From PGZG01 sp040235405 (GTDB taxonomy: Bacteria > Pseudomonadota > Gammaproteobacteria > Pseudomonadales > Alcanivoracaceae): 16,429 nt of DNA. This document shows positions 1 to 7,689 of this stretch, one piece after another (the first letter of the stretch is position 1; each line of letters begins with the position of its first letter). The notes beneath the pieces were generated by a model. That model saw only the letters and a list, made by a program, of their open reading frames with translations. It had not been told where the DNA came from and searched no databases. A program made the position numbers and the translations under genes. The DNA lies in NCBI GenBank assembly GCA_040235405.1, contig JBECKT010000079.1, positions 1 through 16,429 on the forward strand, written 5' to 3'.

Positions 1-158
1 CACTATGGTTTTTGGGGGGTGGTCTGTTCGGGGCTTTGGGGGCCCCTCGCCCTCCCTCGGCCCGCACCGAGGCATTACCCAAGCCAGACCGTGCGCCCAC
101 CGACCAATATCTTTAGAATGCGCGCCAATCCGCCCGCCCCTTCAGGAGCCCCGATCCC
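1..158 (+). promoter_or_regulatory. Upstream region of pfp
   Basis: No gene is supported here. A small hairpin (CCTCGG at 55-60 pairing with CCGAGG at 67-72, six-base loop) could be the end of an upstream transcript or part of a leader; no T-run follows it. TAGAAT at 114-119 is a plausible -10 element about 40 bases before the pfp start, but no good -35 lies 17 bases upstream. CAGGAG at 143-148 is the pfp ribosome binding site. The promoter call is tentative. Confidence 0.3.
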
Positions 159-1430
159 ATGGCCAGGAAATCTGCCCGCAAAAACGCCTTCTACGCCCAG
201 TCCGGCGGCGTCACCGCCGTCATCAATGCTTCCGCCGCCGGCGTCATTGAAGCCGCCCGGGAAAGCAAGGTGATCGGCAAGGTCTACGCTGGCCGTAATG
301 GCATTATCGGCGCCCTGCTGGAAGAGCTGATCGACACCAGTCAGGAATCGAAATCCGCCATTGCCGCGCTGAAACACACCCCCGGCGGCGCCTTCGGCTC
401 CTGCCGCTACAAGCTCAAATCACTGGAACAGAACCGTCGCGAGTACGAGCGCCTGATCGAAGTGTTCCGCGCCCACGATATCGGCTATTTCTTCTATAAC
501 GGCGGTGGTGACTCCGCTGACACCTGCCTGAAGGTGTCCCAGCTTTCAGAAACCATGGGCTACCCGATTCAGGCCATTCACATCCCGAAAACCGTCGATA
601 ACGACCTGCCGATCACCGACTGCTCGCCGGGCTTCGGCTCGGTGGCCAAGTACACCGCCGTGTCGATCCGCGAAGCGGCGCTGGATGTGAAGTCCATGTG
701 CGCCACCTCGACCAAGGTGTTCGTGATGGAAGTGATGGGCCGCCACGCCGGCTGGATTGCCGCCGCCGCAGGCCTTGCCCAGGAGCAGGACGGCGATGCC
801 CCGCATATCATCCTGTTCCCGGAAATCGCCTTCGATCAGGACAAGTTCCTGAAAAAAGTCGATCAGGTGGTGAAGAAGAACGGCTACTGTGTAATCGCCG
901 TCTCCGAGGGCGCCCGTTACAAGGACGGCACCTTCCTTGCCGATGCCGGCAGCGTCGATGCCTTCGGCCACAAGCAGCTCGGCGGCGTCGCCCCGGTGCT
1001 GGCACAGATGGTCAAGGACAAGCTCGGCCACAAGTATCACTGGGCCGTACCGGACTACCTGCAGCGCTCGGCCCGCCATCTGGCCTCCGAAGTCGATCTG
1101 GAGCAGGCCTACGCAGTCGGCCGCGCCGCCGTGCGGTTTGCCGAAGCGGGCCATAACGCGGTGATGCCGGCGATTGTCCGCGGCAAGGGCAAGAAGTACA
1201 GCTGGTCAATCGGAGAGGCACCGCTGGCCCAGGTCGCCAATGTCGAGAAGAAGATGCCGCGCAACTTCATCAGCCGCGACGGCTTCGGTATCACCCCGGC
1301 CGCCCGCGAATACCTGTCGCCACTGATTCAGGGCGAAGCCCAGCCCCCGTACCACAACGGCCTGCCAGTACAGGCAAGGTTGAAACTGGCGCCGGTGGCG
1401 AAGAAACTGAAGGGTAAATTCGAGCTGTAA
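159..1430 (+). CDS. pfp: Pyrophosphate-dependent 6-phosphofructokinase
   Basis: Cytoplasmic enzyme interconverting fructose 6-phosphate and fructose 1,6-bisphosphate with PPi as phosphoryl donor, reversible and so usable in glycolysis and gluconeogenesis. The 423-aa protein carries the phosphofructokinase fold motifs: GGGDS at residues 115-119, PKTVDND at 143-149 with the catalytic Asp, and MGRHAG at 193-198. Two positions decide the donor. ATP enzymes have GGDGS and PGTIDND, whereas here an Asp occupies the second glycine position of the first motif and a Lys follows the Pro in the second, both hallmarks of PPi enzymes. The start is fixed by CAGGAG 10 bases upstream and by the N-terminal loop FYAQSGGVTAVINAS, which replaces the usual GGxxPGxN. 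A pyrophosphatase gene lies 0.9 kb downstream on the same strand. The family call is firm; PPi specificity rests on the two residues. Confidence 0.95.
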   Translation: MARKSARKNAFYAQSGGVTAVINASAAGVIEAARESKVIGKVYAGRNGIIGALLEELIDTSQESKSAIAALKHTPGGAFGSCRYKLKSLEQNRREYERLIEVFRAHDIGYFFYNGGGDSADTCLKVSQLSETMGYPIQAIHIPKTVDNDLPITDCSPGFGSVAKYTAVSIREAALDVKSMCATSTKVFVMEVMGRHAGWIAAAAGLAQEQDGDAPHIILFPEIAFDQDKFLKKVDQVVKKNGYCVIAVSEGARYKDGTFLADAGSVDAFGHKQLGGVAPVLAQMVKDKLGHKYHWAVPDYLQRSARHLASEVDLEQAYAVGRAAVRFAEAGHNAVMPAIVRGKGKKYSWSIGEAPLAQVANVEKKMPRNFISRDGFGITPAAREYLSPLIQGEAQPPYHNGLPVQARLKLAPVAKKLKGKFEL

Positions 1431-1435
1431 CACCT

Positions 1436-1498
1436 TGTAGGAGCGGCTGACCAGCCGCGATGCCCCTTGAAGATCGCGGCCGATCGACCGCTCCTACA
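1436..1498. repeat. REP-like element 1 (inverted pair of palindromic arms)
   Basis: Begins TGTAGGAGC and ends GCTCCTACA. The left arm GCGGCTGACCAGCCGC is a 7-bp stem with a 2-base centre. The right arm GCGGCCGATCGACCGC pairs except for one C/A mismatch (G/T on the other strand). It starts five bases after the pfp stop codon. No T-run follows, so it could stabilise the pfp 3' end or attenuate read-through. It resembles Pseudomonas REP sequences in its GTAGGAGC...GCGA edge. Confidence 0.88.
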
Positions 1499-1540
1499 GG
1501 CAATCCAGGCAGGAAATCGCCACCTCTACTGCGGAAAAAC

Positions 1541-1596
1541 TGTAGGAGCCGTCGACCGACGGCGAAAGCTTTTCGCGGCTGATCAGCCGCTCCTTC
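1541..1596. repeat. REP-like element 2
   Basis: Same family as element 1, 42 bases downstream of it. Left arm GCCGTCGACCGACGGC and right arm GCGGCTGATCAGCCGC both pair fully. The right edge is degraded (CTCCTTC instead of CTCCTACA). It ends about 25 bases before the preferred start of the next gene, so its hairpin may affect that gene's leader. Confidence 0.85.
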
Positions 1597-1620
1597 GGAG
1601 AGATGAAAGAGGCATCCGTG

Positions 1621-1815
1621 ATGAAAGTCCTTGCACAGATGAGCAAAAAGGAATTTGTATACGAGTGCGCCACCCGGGCGCTGGCGGCCAGCTTTGCCAA
1701 CCCGACGGCCAAGCCGTCGATTGCCAGCATGGTCCGCGACGCCGAAAACCTGTGGAACGAATTGCAGGAATGGGAATCACTGGAATCATCGCCCTCACAA
1801 GGAGTATCACCATGA
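1621..1815 (+). CDS. Small protein of unknown function, translationally coupled to rhodanese
   Basis: A 64-aa cytoplasmic protein with no signal peptide, membrane segment or metal motif. The middle (about residues 10-53) looks mostly helical, with a conserved-looking core FVYECATRALAASFANP and an aromatic/acidic end around NLWNELQEWE. I recognise no function. An in-frame ATG at 1603 would add six residues, but its GGAG is only two bases away; the ATG at 1621 has AAGAGG eight bases upstream and is preferred. The stop (TGA 1813-1815) overlaps the rhodanese ATG (1812-1814) as ATGA, the classic arrangement for translational coupling, so the two proteins are probably made together. The coupled arrangement supports a real gene. 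Confidence 0.65.
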   Translation: MKVLAQMSKKEFVYECATRALAASFANPTAKPSIASMVRDAENLWNELQEWESLESSPSQGVSP

Positions 1816-2366
1816 AACGTTTTGTCTCTGCCTCACTGCTCTGCCTGTCCCTGATCGGCGCCCCGGCGCTGGCCGCCGAGAACGTCTCCATCGAGACCCT
1901 TGCCAGCCAGATCAGCAGCGGCAAGGCGCCACTTATCCTTGATGTGCGCACCGAGGACGACTTCCTCGCTGGCCGCATCCCCGGCGCCCGCCTGATCCCG
2001 CACACCGAGATGGGCAACTACGTCGACAGCCTGTCGGCCCACAAGAACGAGCCGATCCTGCTCTACTGCCGCACCGGCAACCGCTCAGGTCAGGCCGCCG
2101 CAGTGCTGGAAAAGGCCGGTTTCACCAAGGTTCAGGTGCTGGAAGGCAACTTCCCGGGCTGGGAAGCCGCAGGGCACAAGGTCCAGAAGTACCCCCCTCC
2201 GGACCATGCCGGCCTCCGGCATGGTCCGACAGCCCCGCTCACAAAGTGGCCTGCTCCGGTTTTCCGTTGCTATAATCCGCGCCCCCAGCAACCTCCGGTA
2301 AAGGACAGATCATGGATTTTGACAAGGTTCCGGCGGGCAAATCCCTGCCTGACGACATCTACGTAG
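1812..2366 (+). CDS. Exported single-domain rhodanese with an abnormal read-through C-terminus
   Basis: Predicted periplasmic sulfurtransferase or phosphatase-like rhodanese. Residues 1-22 form a signal peptide (Lys-Arg, hydrophobic core, cleavage after APALA-A). The rhodanese domain spans about 26-125, with LDVRTEDDF near 43, the active-site loop YCRTGNRSG with catalytic Cys86, and the terminal NFPGWEAAGH. AAGGAG at 1799-1804 supports the start. The frame stays open to 184 aa, but the domain is complete at about residue 125. The last roughly 55 residues are Pro/Arg-rich, read through a perfect hairpin (2200-2228) and the ppa promoter, and overlap ppa by 55 nt. This tail looks like translated intergenic DNA. 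A one-base change in the C6 run at 2192-2197 would give a stop at 2273 or 2299, before ppa, so a lost stop or frameshift is likely. The true substrate is unknown. Confidence 0.85.
   Translation: MKRFVSASLLCLSLIGAPALAAENVSIETLASQISSGKAPLILDVRTEDDFLAGRIPGARLIPHTEMGNYVDSLSAHKNEPILLYCRTGNRSGQAAAVLEKAGFTKVQVLEGNFPGWEAAGHKVQKYPPPDHAGLRHGPTAPLTKWPAPVFRCYNPRPQQPPVKDRSWILTRFRRANPCLTTST
2200..2228 (+). terminator. Perfect 13-bp hairpin downstream of the rhodanese domain
   Basis: CGGACCATGCCGG (2200-2212), loop CCT, CCGGCATGGTCCG (2216-2228): a perfect inverted repeat just after the rhodanese domain ends and about 40 bases before the ppa -10. No T-run follows, so it is not a textbook intrinsic terminator; it may act as a weak terminator, an mRNA 3' stabiliser or a protein site. 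It lies inside the open rhodanese frame, which supports the view that the gene once stopped upstream. Confidence 0.5.
2268..2276 (+). promoter_or_regulatory. Extended -10 promoter of ppa
   Basis: TGCTATAAT matches the extended -10 consensus TGnTATAAT exactly, 36 bases before the ppa start. The sequence 17 bases upstream is a poor -35, which is usual when the extended -10 is strong. A constitutive promoter fits a housekeeping pyrophosphatase. Confidence 0.7.
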
Positions 2367-2842
2367 TTATCGAGATTCCGGCCAACAGCTCGCCGATCAA
2401 GTATGAGATCGACAAGGACAGCCACGCTGTATTCGTTGACCGTTTCATGGCCACGCCGATGTTCTACCCGGCCAACTACGGCTATATCCCGCAGACCCTG
2501 TCCGAAGATGGCGACGCGCTGGACGTGCTGGTGGTCACCCCGTACCCGGTGGTGCCGGGTTCTGTGATTCGCGCCCGTCCGGTCGGCATGCTGAACATGA
2601 GCGACGAAGCCGGCAAAGATGCCAAGCTGATCGCGGTACCGCACGACAAGCTGTCGGCGATGTACCACAAGATCAAGGAAGTCAGCGACCTGCCGGAACT
2701 GCTGATCAAACAGGTCGAGCACTTCTTCGAGAACTACAAGGATCTCGAGCCGGGCAAGTGGGTAAAAGTGGATGGCTGGGCTGATGCCGCCGCCGCCCGC
2801 GCCGAAATCCTCAAAGCTGCCGAAGCCTACAAAAAAGGCTGA
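2312..2842 (+). CDS. ppa: Soluble inorganic pyrophosphatase, family I
   Basis: Cytoplasmic Mg-dependent enzyme hydrolysing PPi to two phosphates, which pulls biosynthetic reactions forward. At 176 aa it has the usual bacterial family I length. The metal-site signature DGDALD supplies Asp66, Asp68 and Asp71; further expected acidic residues are Asp98 and Asp103 in MSDEAGKDAK. The substrate-side segment FYPANYGYIPQT (51-62) and the Lys/Tyr-rich C-terminal helix are also typical. AAGGA at 2301-2305 lies six bases before the ATG. The gene has its own extended -10 promoter and a strong terminator, so it can be expressed independently of the rhodanese whose frame overlaps its start. Sharing a neighbourhood with PPi-dependent phosphofructokinase puts a PPi producer/consumer and a PPi destroyer side by side. 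Confidence 0.97.
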   Translation: MDFDKVPAGKSLPDDIYVVIEIPANSSPIKYEIDKDSHAVFVDRFMATPMFYPANYGYIPQTLSEDGDALDVLVVTPYPVVPGSVIRARPVGMLNMSDEAGKDAKLIAVPHDKLSAMYHKIKEVSDLPELLIKQVEHFFENYKDLEPGKWVKVDGWADAAAARAEILKAAEAYKKG

Positions 2843-2855
2843 TCGCAACCTTGCG

Positions 2856-2886
2856 AAAAAAGCCCCGCACTGCGGGGCTTTTTTTT
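2856..2886. terminator. Bidirectional intrinsic terminator
   Basis: AGCCCCGCA (2861-2869) pairs with TGCGGGGCT (2871-2879), followed by a run of T (2879-2886) and preceded by a run of A (2856-2861). It therefore works for ppa on the + strand and for the convergent molybdopterin oxidoreductase on the - strand. Confidence 0.93.
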
Positions 2887-2896
2887 GCAAGGCATG

Positions 2897-5125
2897 CTAC
2901 AAGCCGGCAACTGCCGCACGCACCTGCACCGGCTGACCATTCAGAATCGCCGTGCCGGTCAATGCATCGGTGCGATCATTGCGAATCACATCGTTGATAC
3001 TGACACCGGCATGGCGGCTGGCAACGCCCAGCCGCACACCTGCGCGGGCATGGCCGAAACCATGTGGGATACTGACCACGCCGGGCATGATGCTGTCGGT
3101 AATTTCCGCCGGCAGACAGATACTTCCGGCTTCGGTACTGACTTCCACCTCGGCGTCGTCAGCAATACCAAGACGCTCGGCATCCTGCGGATGCAGCATC
3201 ACCGTGCAACGGGTTTTTCCTTTTACCAGCCGCTGACTGTTGTGCATCCAGGAATTATTGCTGCGCACATGACGGCGACCGATCAGACGCAACTGGTCAT
3301 CGGCCTGCGGTAAAACCTGATCCAGCGCCTCCAGCTCCTGAATATATATCTGAGGCACCAGATGGATGCGCTGATCACGAGTGTAAAGCCGGCCTGGCAG
3401 CGCCGGCTGTAACGGCCCCAGATCAATGCCATGCGGTTCGGCAATGACTTTTTCCAGTGTCAGGCCTTCGCCATCTTCAGGCATCGGAATGCTGCCCCTG
3501 CCAAGCAGCGGCAGACGCGCCAGCAAACCGCGCAGGCTGTTGATCTTGTCGCGCCAGTCACCGTACGGACCGAGCCGCAAGCCAAAATCAATCATGCCGG
3601 TATCACCGAGCCGTGACAGCACCCGGTGCAACCCCTTGGCCGCAAAGCCGGACCAGCGATCGCGACTATTCAGCCGGGTAATCAGTTCGAGCAGAATCTG
3701 CCAGTCATGCAGCGCGCCCGGTTCCGGCGCGAACAGTGCCGGCGAAAACTTGACCGTGTTGCGCACTGCCAGCAGATGAAACACCGGATCAAACTGGGCG
3801 TGCTCCAGCTGGCCGGTGGGCGGCAGAATGATGTGTGCATGACGAGTGGTTTCGTTGATATAGAAATCAATCGACACCATAAAATCGAGACCGGAGAATG
3901 CCTGATCCAGACGCTGACCATCCGGACACGACAACACCGGATTGCCGGCATGGGTCACCATGGCGCGGATCTGCCCCTTGCCCGGAGTGAGAATTTCATC
4001 GGCCAGTGTGGCCACAGGAAACTCACCGCCGAACTCCGGCATCTGCCGCACCCGGCTGCGGAAACGGTCAAAGCCGCCGGTTTCACCGGTCATGCCGGCA
4101 ATGCCGACCACATCAAACGCCGGTTTGGTAAACATCAGGCCACCGGCGCGATCAAAGTTGCCTGTGACAATATTCAGCGCATACACCAGCCAGGCGCTCA
4201 AACCACTGTGCTCGGACGTGGTGGTGCCCACCCGACTGTATGCGGCGGCGCTGCCGGCGGCGGCAAAGTCGCGGGCAATCTGCCTGATGATGCCCGCCGA
4301 TACCCCGGTGTGTTTTGCCGAGCGCTCGGCGGTCCACGGTTTAACCAGGCCCTGAAGCAATTCAAAGCCATCGATCATATCGGCAAGCCGGCCCGGCTTT
4401 GCCAGCCCCTCGGCGAACAGCACATTCAGCAAACCCAGCAGCAGAAACACATCCGTACCGGGGCGGATAAAATGATGGGCATCGGCGACTTCCGCTGTCT
4501 CGGTGCGGCGCGGATCAAACACGACAATCCTGCCGCCGCGACTGCGAATTGCCTTCAGCCGGTTACGCATGTCCGGCGCCGTCATGATGCTGCCGTTGGA
4601 CGCCATCGGGTTGGCGCCGATCACCAGAAAATATTCGGTGCGATCAATATCCGGCACCGGAAACAGGACCTGATGGCCGAACATCTTCAGGCAGGCAAGC
4701 TGGTGCGGCAGCTGATCCACGGAAGTCGCGCTGTAACGGTTACGGCTGCCAAGGGCGCGGATAAACGGCAGCAGCATCAGCAGGGCGCCATGGTTATGGG
4801 CGGTGGGATTACCGGCATACAGGCCAATGGCCTCGCCGCCATGCTGCCGTCGAATTGCTGTCAATCGCGCGGCGGTTTCATCCAGCGCTTCCTGCCAGCT
4901 GATCTCCTCCCAACCATCGGCGGTACGCCGCACCGGCCGGCGCAAACGGTCCGGGTCCTGATGCAGGTCCTGCAGCGCCACCGCCTTCGGGCAGATATGG
5001 CCGCGACTGAACGGATCGTTCCTGTCGCCGCGAATGGCGGTAATGGTATCGCCGGCGAGCTCGATCTCGATGCCGCACATGGCTTCACAGAGGTTGCAGG
5101 TACGGTGGTGAAGACGGGTTTCCAT
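2897..5125 (-). CDS. Molybdopterin (bis-MGD) oxidoreductase with N-terminal [4Fe-4S] cluster
   Basis: A 742-aa member of the DMSO reductase superfamily, cytoplasmic by lack of a Tat or Sec signal. The N-terminus holds the [4Fe-4S] motif CNLCEAMC plus HICPKA (Cys10, 13, 17 and 45), followed by molybdopterin-binding domains (VIGANPMASNG near 168-178, VVFDPRRTETA, THAGNPVLSCP) and a C-terminal dinucleotide-binding beta-barrel (about 620-735, with SNNSWMHN and the HPQDAERLGI stretch). The start METRLHH has GGAG six bases upstream; a GTG 51 bases earlier has none. Where formate dehydrogenases and nitrate reductases carry the Cys, Sec or Asp that binds molybdenum, this protein reads TSVDQLPHQLACLKMFG, with no clear equivalent. 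The substrate cannot be named. No partner electron-transfer subunit is adjacent. It is divergent from the hybrid kinase with 155 bases between them. Confidence 0.9.
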   Translation of the reverse strand: METRLHHRTCNLCEAMCGIEIELAGDTITAIRGDRNDPFSRGHICPKAVALQDLHQDPDRLRRPVRRTADGWEEISWQEALDETAARLTAIRRQHGGEAIGLYAGNPTAHNHGALLMLLPFIRALGSRNRYSATSVDQLPHQLACLKMFGHQVLFPVPDIDRTEYFLVIGANPMASNGSIMTAPDMRNRLKAIRSRGGRIVVFDPRRTETAEVADAHHFIRPGTDVFLLLGLLNVLFAEGLAKPGRLADMIDGFELLQGLVKPWTAERSAKHTGVSAGIIRQIARDFAAAGSAAAYSRVGTTTSEHSGLSAWLVYALNIVTGNFDRAGGLMFTKPAFDVVGIAGMTGETGGFDRFRSRVRQMPEFGGEFPVATLADEILTPGKGQIRAMVTHAGNPVLSCPDGQRLDQAFSGLDFMVSIDFYINETTRHAHIILPPTGQLEHAQFDPVFHLLAVRNTVKFSPALFAPEPGALHDWQILLELITRLNSRDRWSGFAAKGLHRVLSRLGDTGMIDFGLRLGPYGDWRDKINSLRGLLARLPLLGRGSIPMPEDGEGLTLEKVIAEPHGIDLGPLQPALPGRLYTRDQRIHLVPQIYIQELEALDQVLPQADDQLRLIGRRHVRSNNSWMHNSQRLVKGKTRCTVMLHPQDAERLGIADDAEVEVSTEAGSICLPAEITDSIMPGVVSIPHGFGHARAGVRLGVASRHAGVSINDVIRNDRTDALTGTAILNGQPVQVRAAVAGL

Positions 5126-5213
5126 AACCAGCTCCGCAATGGGGACGCCACAGTCTGCCCCTGCCACGCCGGTCACTCAAGTCAGCCGGGAACCGCTTGA
5201 TCCTTATTGCCGG

Positions 5214-5242
5214 TTGGTGCCAGGCAAAAGGCGGGCTAGACT
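5214..5242 (+). promoter_or_regulatory. Candidate sigma-70 promoter of the hybrid kinase
   Basis: TTGGTG (5214-5219), 17-base spacer, TAGACT (5237-5242), ending 38 bases before the GTG start, in the divergent gap with the molybdoenzyme. Spacing is ideal, hexamer matches moderate. No operator-like palindrome is evident. Confidence 0.4.
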
Positions 5243-5280
5243 GCCAGAGGGAGCCGACACCTCAAATAACAAGGACGACT

Positions 5281-7689
5281 GTGCACCAATTTCGCCTGAC
5301 CCGGAGACTGAATCATTTACTGTTGCTGACCCTGTTGCTGGCGCCGGTCAGCGCCAGTGCCGCGTTGCTGTCCGGCGGCGGCGATCAGCTGCTGGCGTCG
5401 ATGCAGTGGCTGCGCGACCCGGAGCACCAGCTCGGCCCCCGTGAGGCGCTGACCCGGCTACGGGACAGAGGCACCCTGAATGAACGCGGCAATCATCCCT
5501 CCTTCGGTTTTGATCGCAGCGCCATCTGGTTTCTGATTCCGCTGCACAACGACACCAGCGAGCGGAACTGGATTATTCAGGCTGGCCGGCCGCACATGGA
5601 CAATCTTGACCTGTTCCTGTTTGACCAGCAGGACCAGTTAATCGCCAGCTTTCGGCATGGCGACCAGGTTCCCTGGAGTGAGCGCCCCTACCCGCACTCC
5701 AACCTGCTGTTCCCGCTGGAGCTGAAGCCGGGTCAGGATTACCGGCTGGTATTCCGGGCCGCATCACCCGGCGCCATTGAGCTGCCGCTGGTGACGATGA
5801 GCCCTTACGCCTTCCAGCAATATGACACTGTGTTCCAGAATTTTGTTGGCCTGTATCTGGGCGCCATCGGTGTCATGCTGCTGTTCAACCTGCTGCTGTA
5901 TTTCTCGATCCGCGACAGCAGTTATCTGATGTACTGCCTTTACCTGAGTGGCCTGCTTGGCTACCTGACCAGCCGTGAAAGCCTGCCGTTTCAGTTACTG
6001 TGGCCGGAGCAGCCGTGGCTGAACAATGCGGTGCAGGCGGCCTCTGCCATTCTCGCCACCGGTTTTTTCGCATTGTTTGCCAAAGACTTCATGCGCCTGA
6101 GAAAAGCCAGGCCACGAATCGGTCATGCCGTGCATTATGCCGGCTGGACGCTGGTCATTCTGGCACCAATTTCGATGCTGGTGGAAACCGGAATAGTGCT
6201 GCGCATCATCAGCGCCAGCGCCGGCTTCCTGGTGCTACCGATTATCGCCATTACTATTGACGGCATCCGCACCGGTTACCGGCCGGCCCGCTATTTTCTG
6301 CTGTCATTCAGTCCGTTGGCCGTCATGATCATTCTGTTCATGCTGAAAACCTTTTCTTTCATCGACAGCAGCTGGCTGATCGATCATGGTTTTGAGGTCG
6401 GCAGCATGATTGAGGCCTGGCTGCTATCCTTTGCGCTGGCCTACCGCTTCACCATGCTGCGTGACGAAAACGAACGCATTCAGCGTGAGGCCACCGTCGA
6501 ACTGGAACAACGCGTGGTCGAGCGCACCCGGGAACTGCACAATGCCCTGAACGCCCGCAGCCAGTTCCTCGCTGTAATGAGTCACGAGATCCGCACACCG
6601 CTGAATGGCATTATCGGCACCGTCGACGTGCTGAAAGACGGCGTCAGCGATCCCGAACAACAACGTCACCTGCATGTGATCGAACAGTCTGGCAATACCT
6701 TGCTGGCGCTGATTAATGACATCCTTGATTACGCCAGCATTGAATCCGGCAAGGTGCTGATCATTTCCGAGCAGTTCAACCTGTCGGCACTGGCCACTGA
6801 AACCACCGGTCTTTATGCCCAGAACGCAAGGATCAAGGGGCTGCGCATCAATCTGGATATGGACCCCGACATCGGCACCCTGTGTCAGGGTGATCCGCTG
6901 CGGCTACGACAGATTCTCGGCAACCTGATCAGTAACGCCGTGAAATTTACCGAACAAGGCGAGGTTCGGGTCAGGCTGCGCCGCGATCACGACAACACCG
7001 ACTACGTACTGTTCGAAGTGGAAGACACCGGTATTGGCATTGCCCCGGATACCCTGAGCCAGCTGTTCGAATTATTCCAGCAGGCCGACAGCTCGACACG
7101 ACGGCGCTACGGTGGCACCGGCCTGGGCCTCGCCATCTGTCGCCAGCTGGTCGAATTGATCGGCGGTGAAATCGGGGTGCAGAGCACGCCGGGCAAGGGC
7201 TCGCGTTTCTGGTTCCGTTTGCCGCTGCCGCAAACATCGGTTGAACAGCGACAGACAGAAGCGATCGACAAGGCCGGGGATAAAACACCGGGCGTACGGT
7301 TACTGATTGTCGACGACAACCATGTCAACCTGCTGGTGGCACAGGGGCTGGCGCGCAAGCTGGGCCATCAGGTGGAAGTGGCGGAAAGTGGACCGGAAGC
7401 GATTGCTGTTTTGCTCAACGACAGCCGCCCTTACGACCTGATCCTGATGGATTGCGAAATGCCGGATATGGATGGCTTTGAAACCACCGCAGAAATTATT
7501 CGTCTGCAGAACGAAGGCAAGGTGCCGCCCATTCCGATTGTTGCGCTGACCGCCCATGCGGTGCCGGACAAAATCCGCGCCTGCCATGATGCCGGCATGA
7601 TCAGCCACATCGCCAAACCGATTAACAGTGAAAAGCTGGATCGCAAGCTGCGCACCATCCTGCACCTCGATCAGCCGGACAATCCGTAG
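5281..7689 (+). CDS. LadS-like hybrid sensor histidine kinase (7TMR-DISM, HisKA, HATPase, REC)
   Basis: Inner-membrane sensor of 802 aa from the GTG start, which has AAGGA five bases upstream and exposes a clean signal peptide (residues 1-27, ending VSASA). Order of parts: periplasmic DISMED2-type domain (about 30-175), seven membrane helices (about 183-392), a short coiled coil with RVVERTRELHNAL (about 410-425), the dimerisation/phosphoacceptor domain with MSHEIRTPLNG (His435), the ATPase domain with NLISNAVKF, DTGIGI and GTGLGL, and a C-terminal receiver with IVDDN, phospho-acceptor Asp724 (LMDCEMPDMDG) and Lys779. This is the architecture and near the length of Pseudomonas LadS, which feeds the GacS/GacA relay. 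There is no HPt domain and no adjacent response regulator, so it must pass phosphate to a distant partner. The stop codon TAG is supplied by a REP-like element. Orthology to LadS is inference. Confidence 0.93.
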   Translation: MHQFRLTRRLNHLLLLTLLLAPVSASAALLSGGGDQLLASMQWLRDPEHQLGPREALTRLRDRGTLNERGNHPSFGFDRSAIWFLIPLHNDTSERNWIIQAGRPHMDNLDLFLFDQQDQLIASFRHGDQVPWSERPYPHSNLLFPLELKPGQDYRLVFRAASPGAIELPLVTMSPYAFQQYDTVFQNFVGLYLGAIGVMLLFNLLLYFSIRDSSYLMYCLYLSGLLGYLTSRESLPFQLLWPEQPWLNNAVQAASAILATGFFALFAKDFMRLRKARPRIGHAVHYAGWTLVILAPISMLVETGIVLRIISASAGFLVLPIIAITIDGIRTGYRPARYFLLSFSPLAVMIILFMLKTFSFIDSSWLIDHGFEVGSMIEAWLLSFALAYRFTMLRDENERIQREATVELEQRVVERTRELHNALNARSQFLAVMSHEIRTPLNGIIGTVDVLKDGVSDPEQQRHLHVIEQSGNTLLALINDILDYASIESGKVLIISEQFNLSALATETTGLYAQNARIKGLRINLDMDPDIGTLCQGDPLRLRQILGNLISNAVKFTEQGEVRVRLRRDHDNTDYVLFEVEDTGIGIAPDTLSQLFELFQQADSSTRRRYGGTGLGLAICRQLVELIGGEIGVQSTPGKGSRFWFRLPLPQTSVEQRQTEAIDKAGDKTPGVRLLIVDDNHVNLLVAQGLARKLGHQVEVAESGPEAIAVLLNDSRPYDLILMDCEMPDMDGFETTAEIIRLQNEGKVPPIPIVALTAHAVPDKIRACHDAGMISHIAKPINSEKLDRKLRTILHLDQPDNP

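Noticed and set aside
546..1154. 202-codon frame opposite pfp
   Set aside because: Antisense shadow of the conserved phosphofructokinase; no motif of its own.
1467..1811. 115-residue upstream extension of the rhodanese frame
   Set aside because: It reads through REP-like elements and the 64-aa gene; the ATG at 1812 has AAGGAG and begins a clean signal peptide.
5126..5176. Upstream GTG start adding 17 residues to the molybdoenzyme
   Set aside because: No ribosome binding site, whereas the ATG at 5125 has GGAG at good spacing.
3626..5200. 524-codon open frame on the + strand
   Set aside because: It lies wholly opposite the molybdopterin oxidoreductase, whose motifs are clear; its translation is low in structure and rich in Gln/His/Arg, as expected for an antisense frame in GC-rich DNA.
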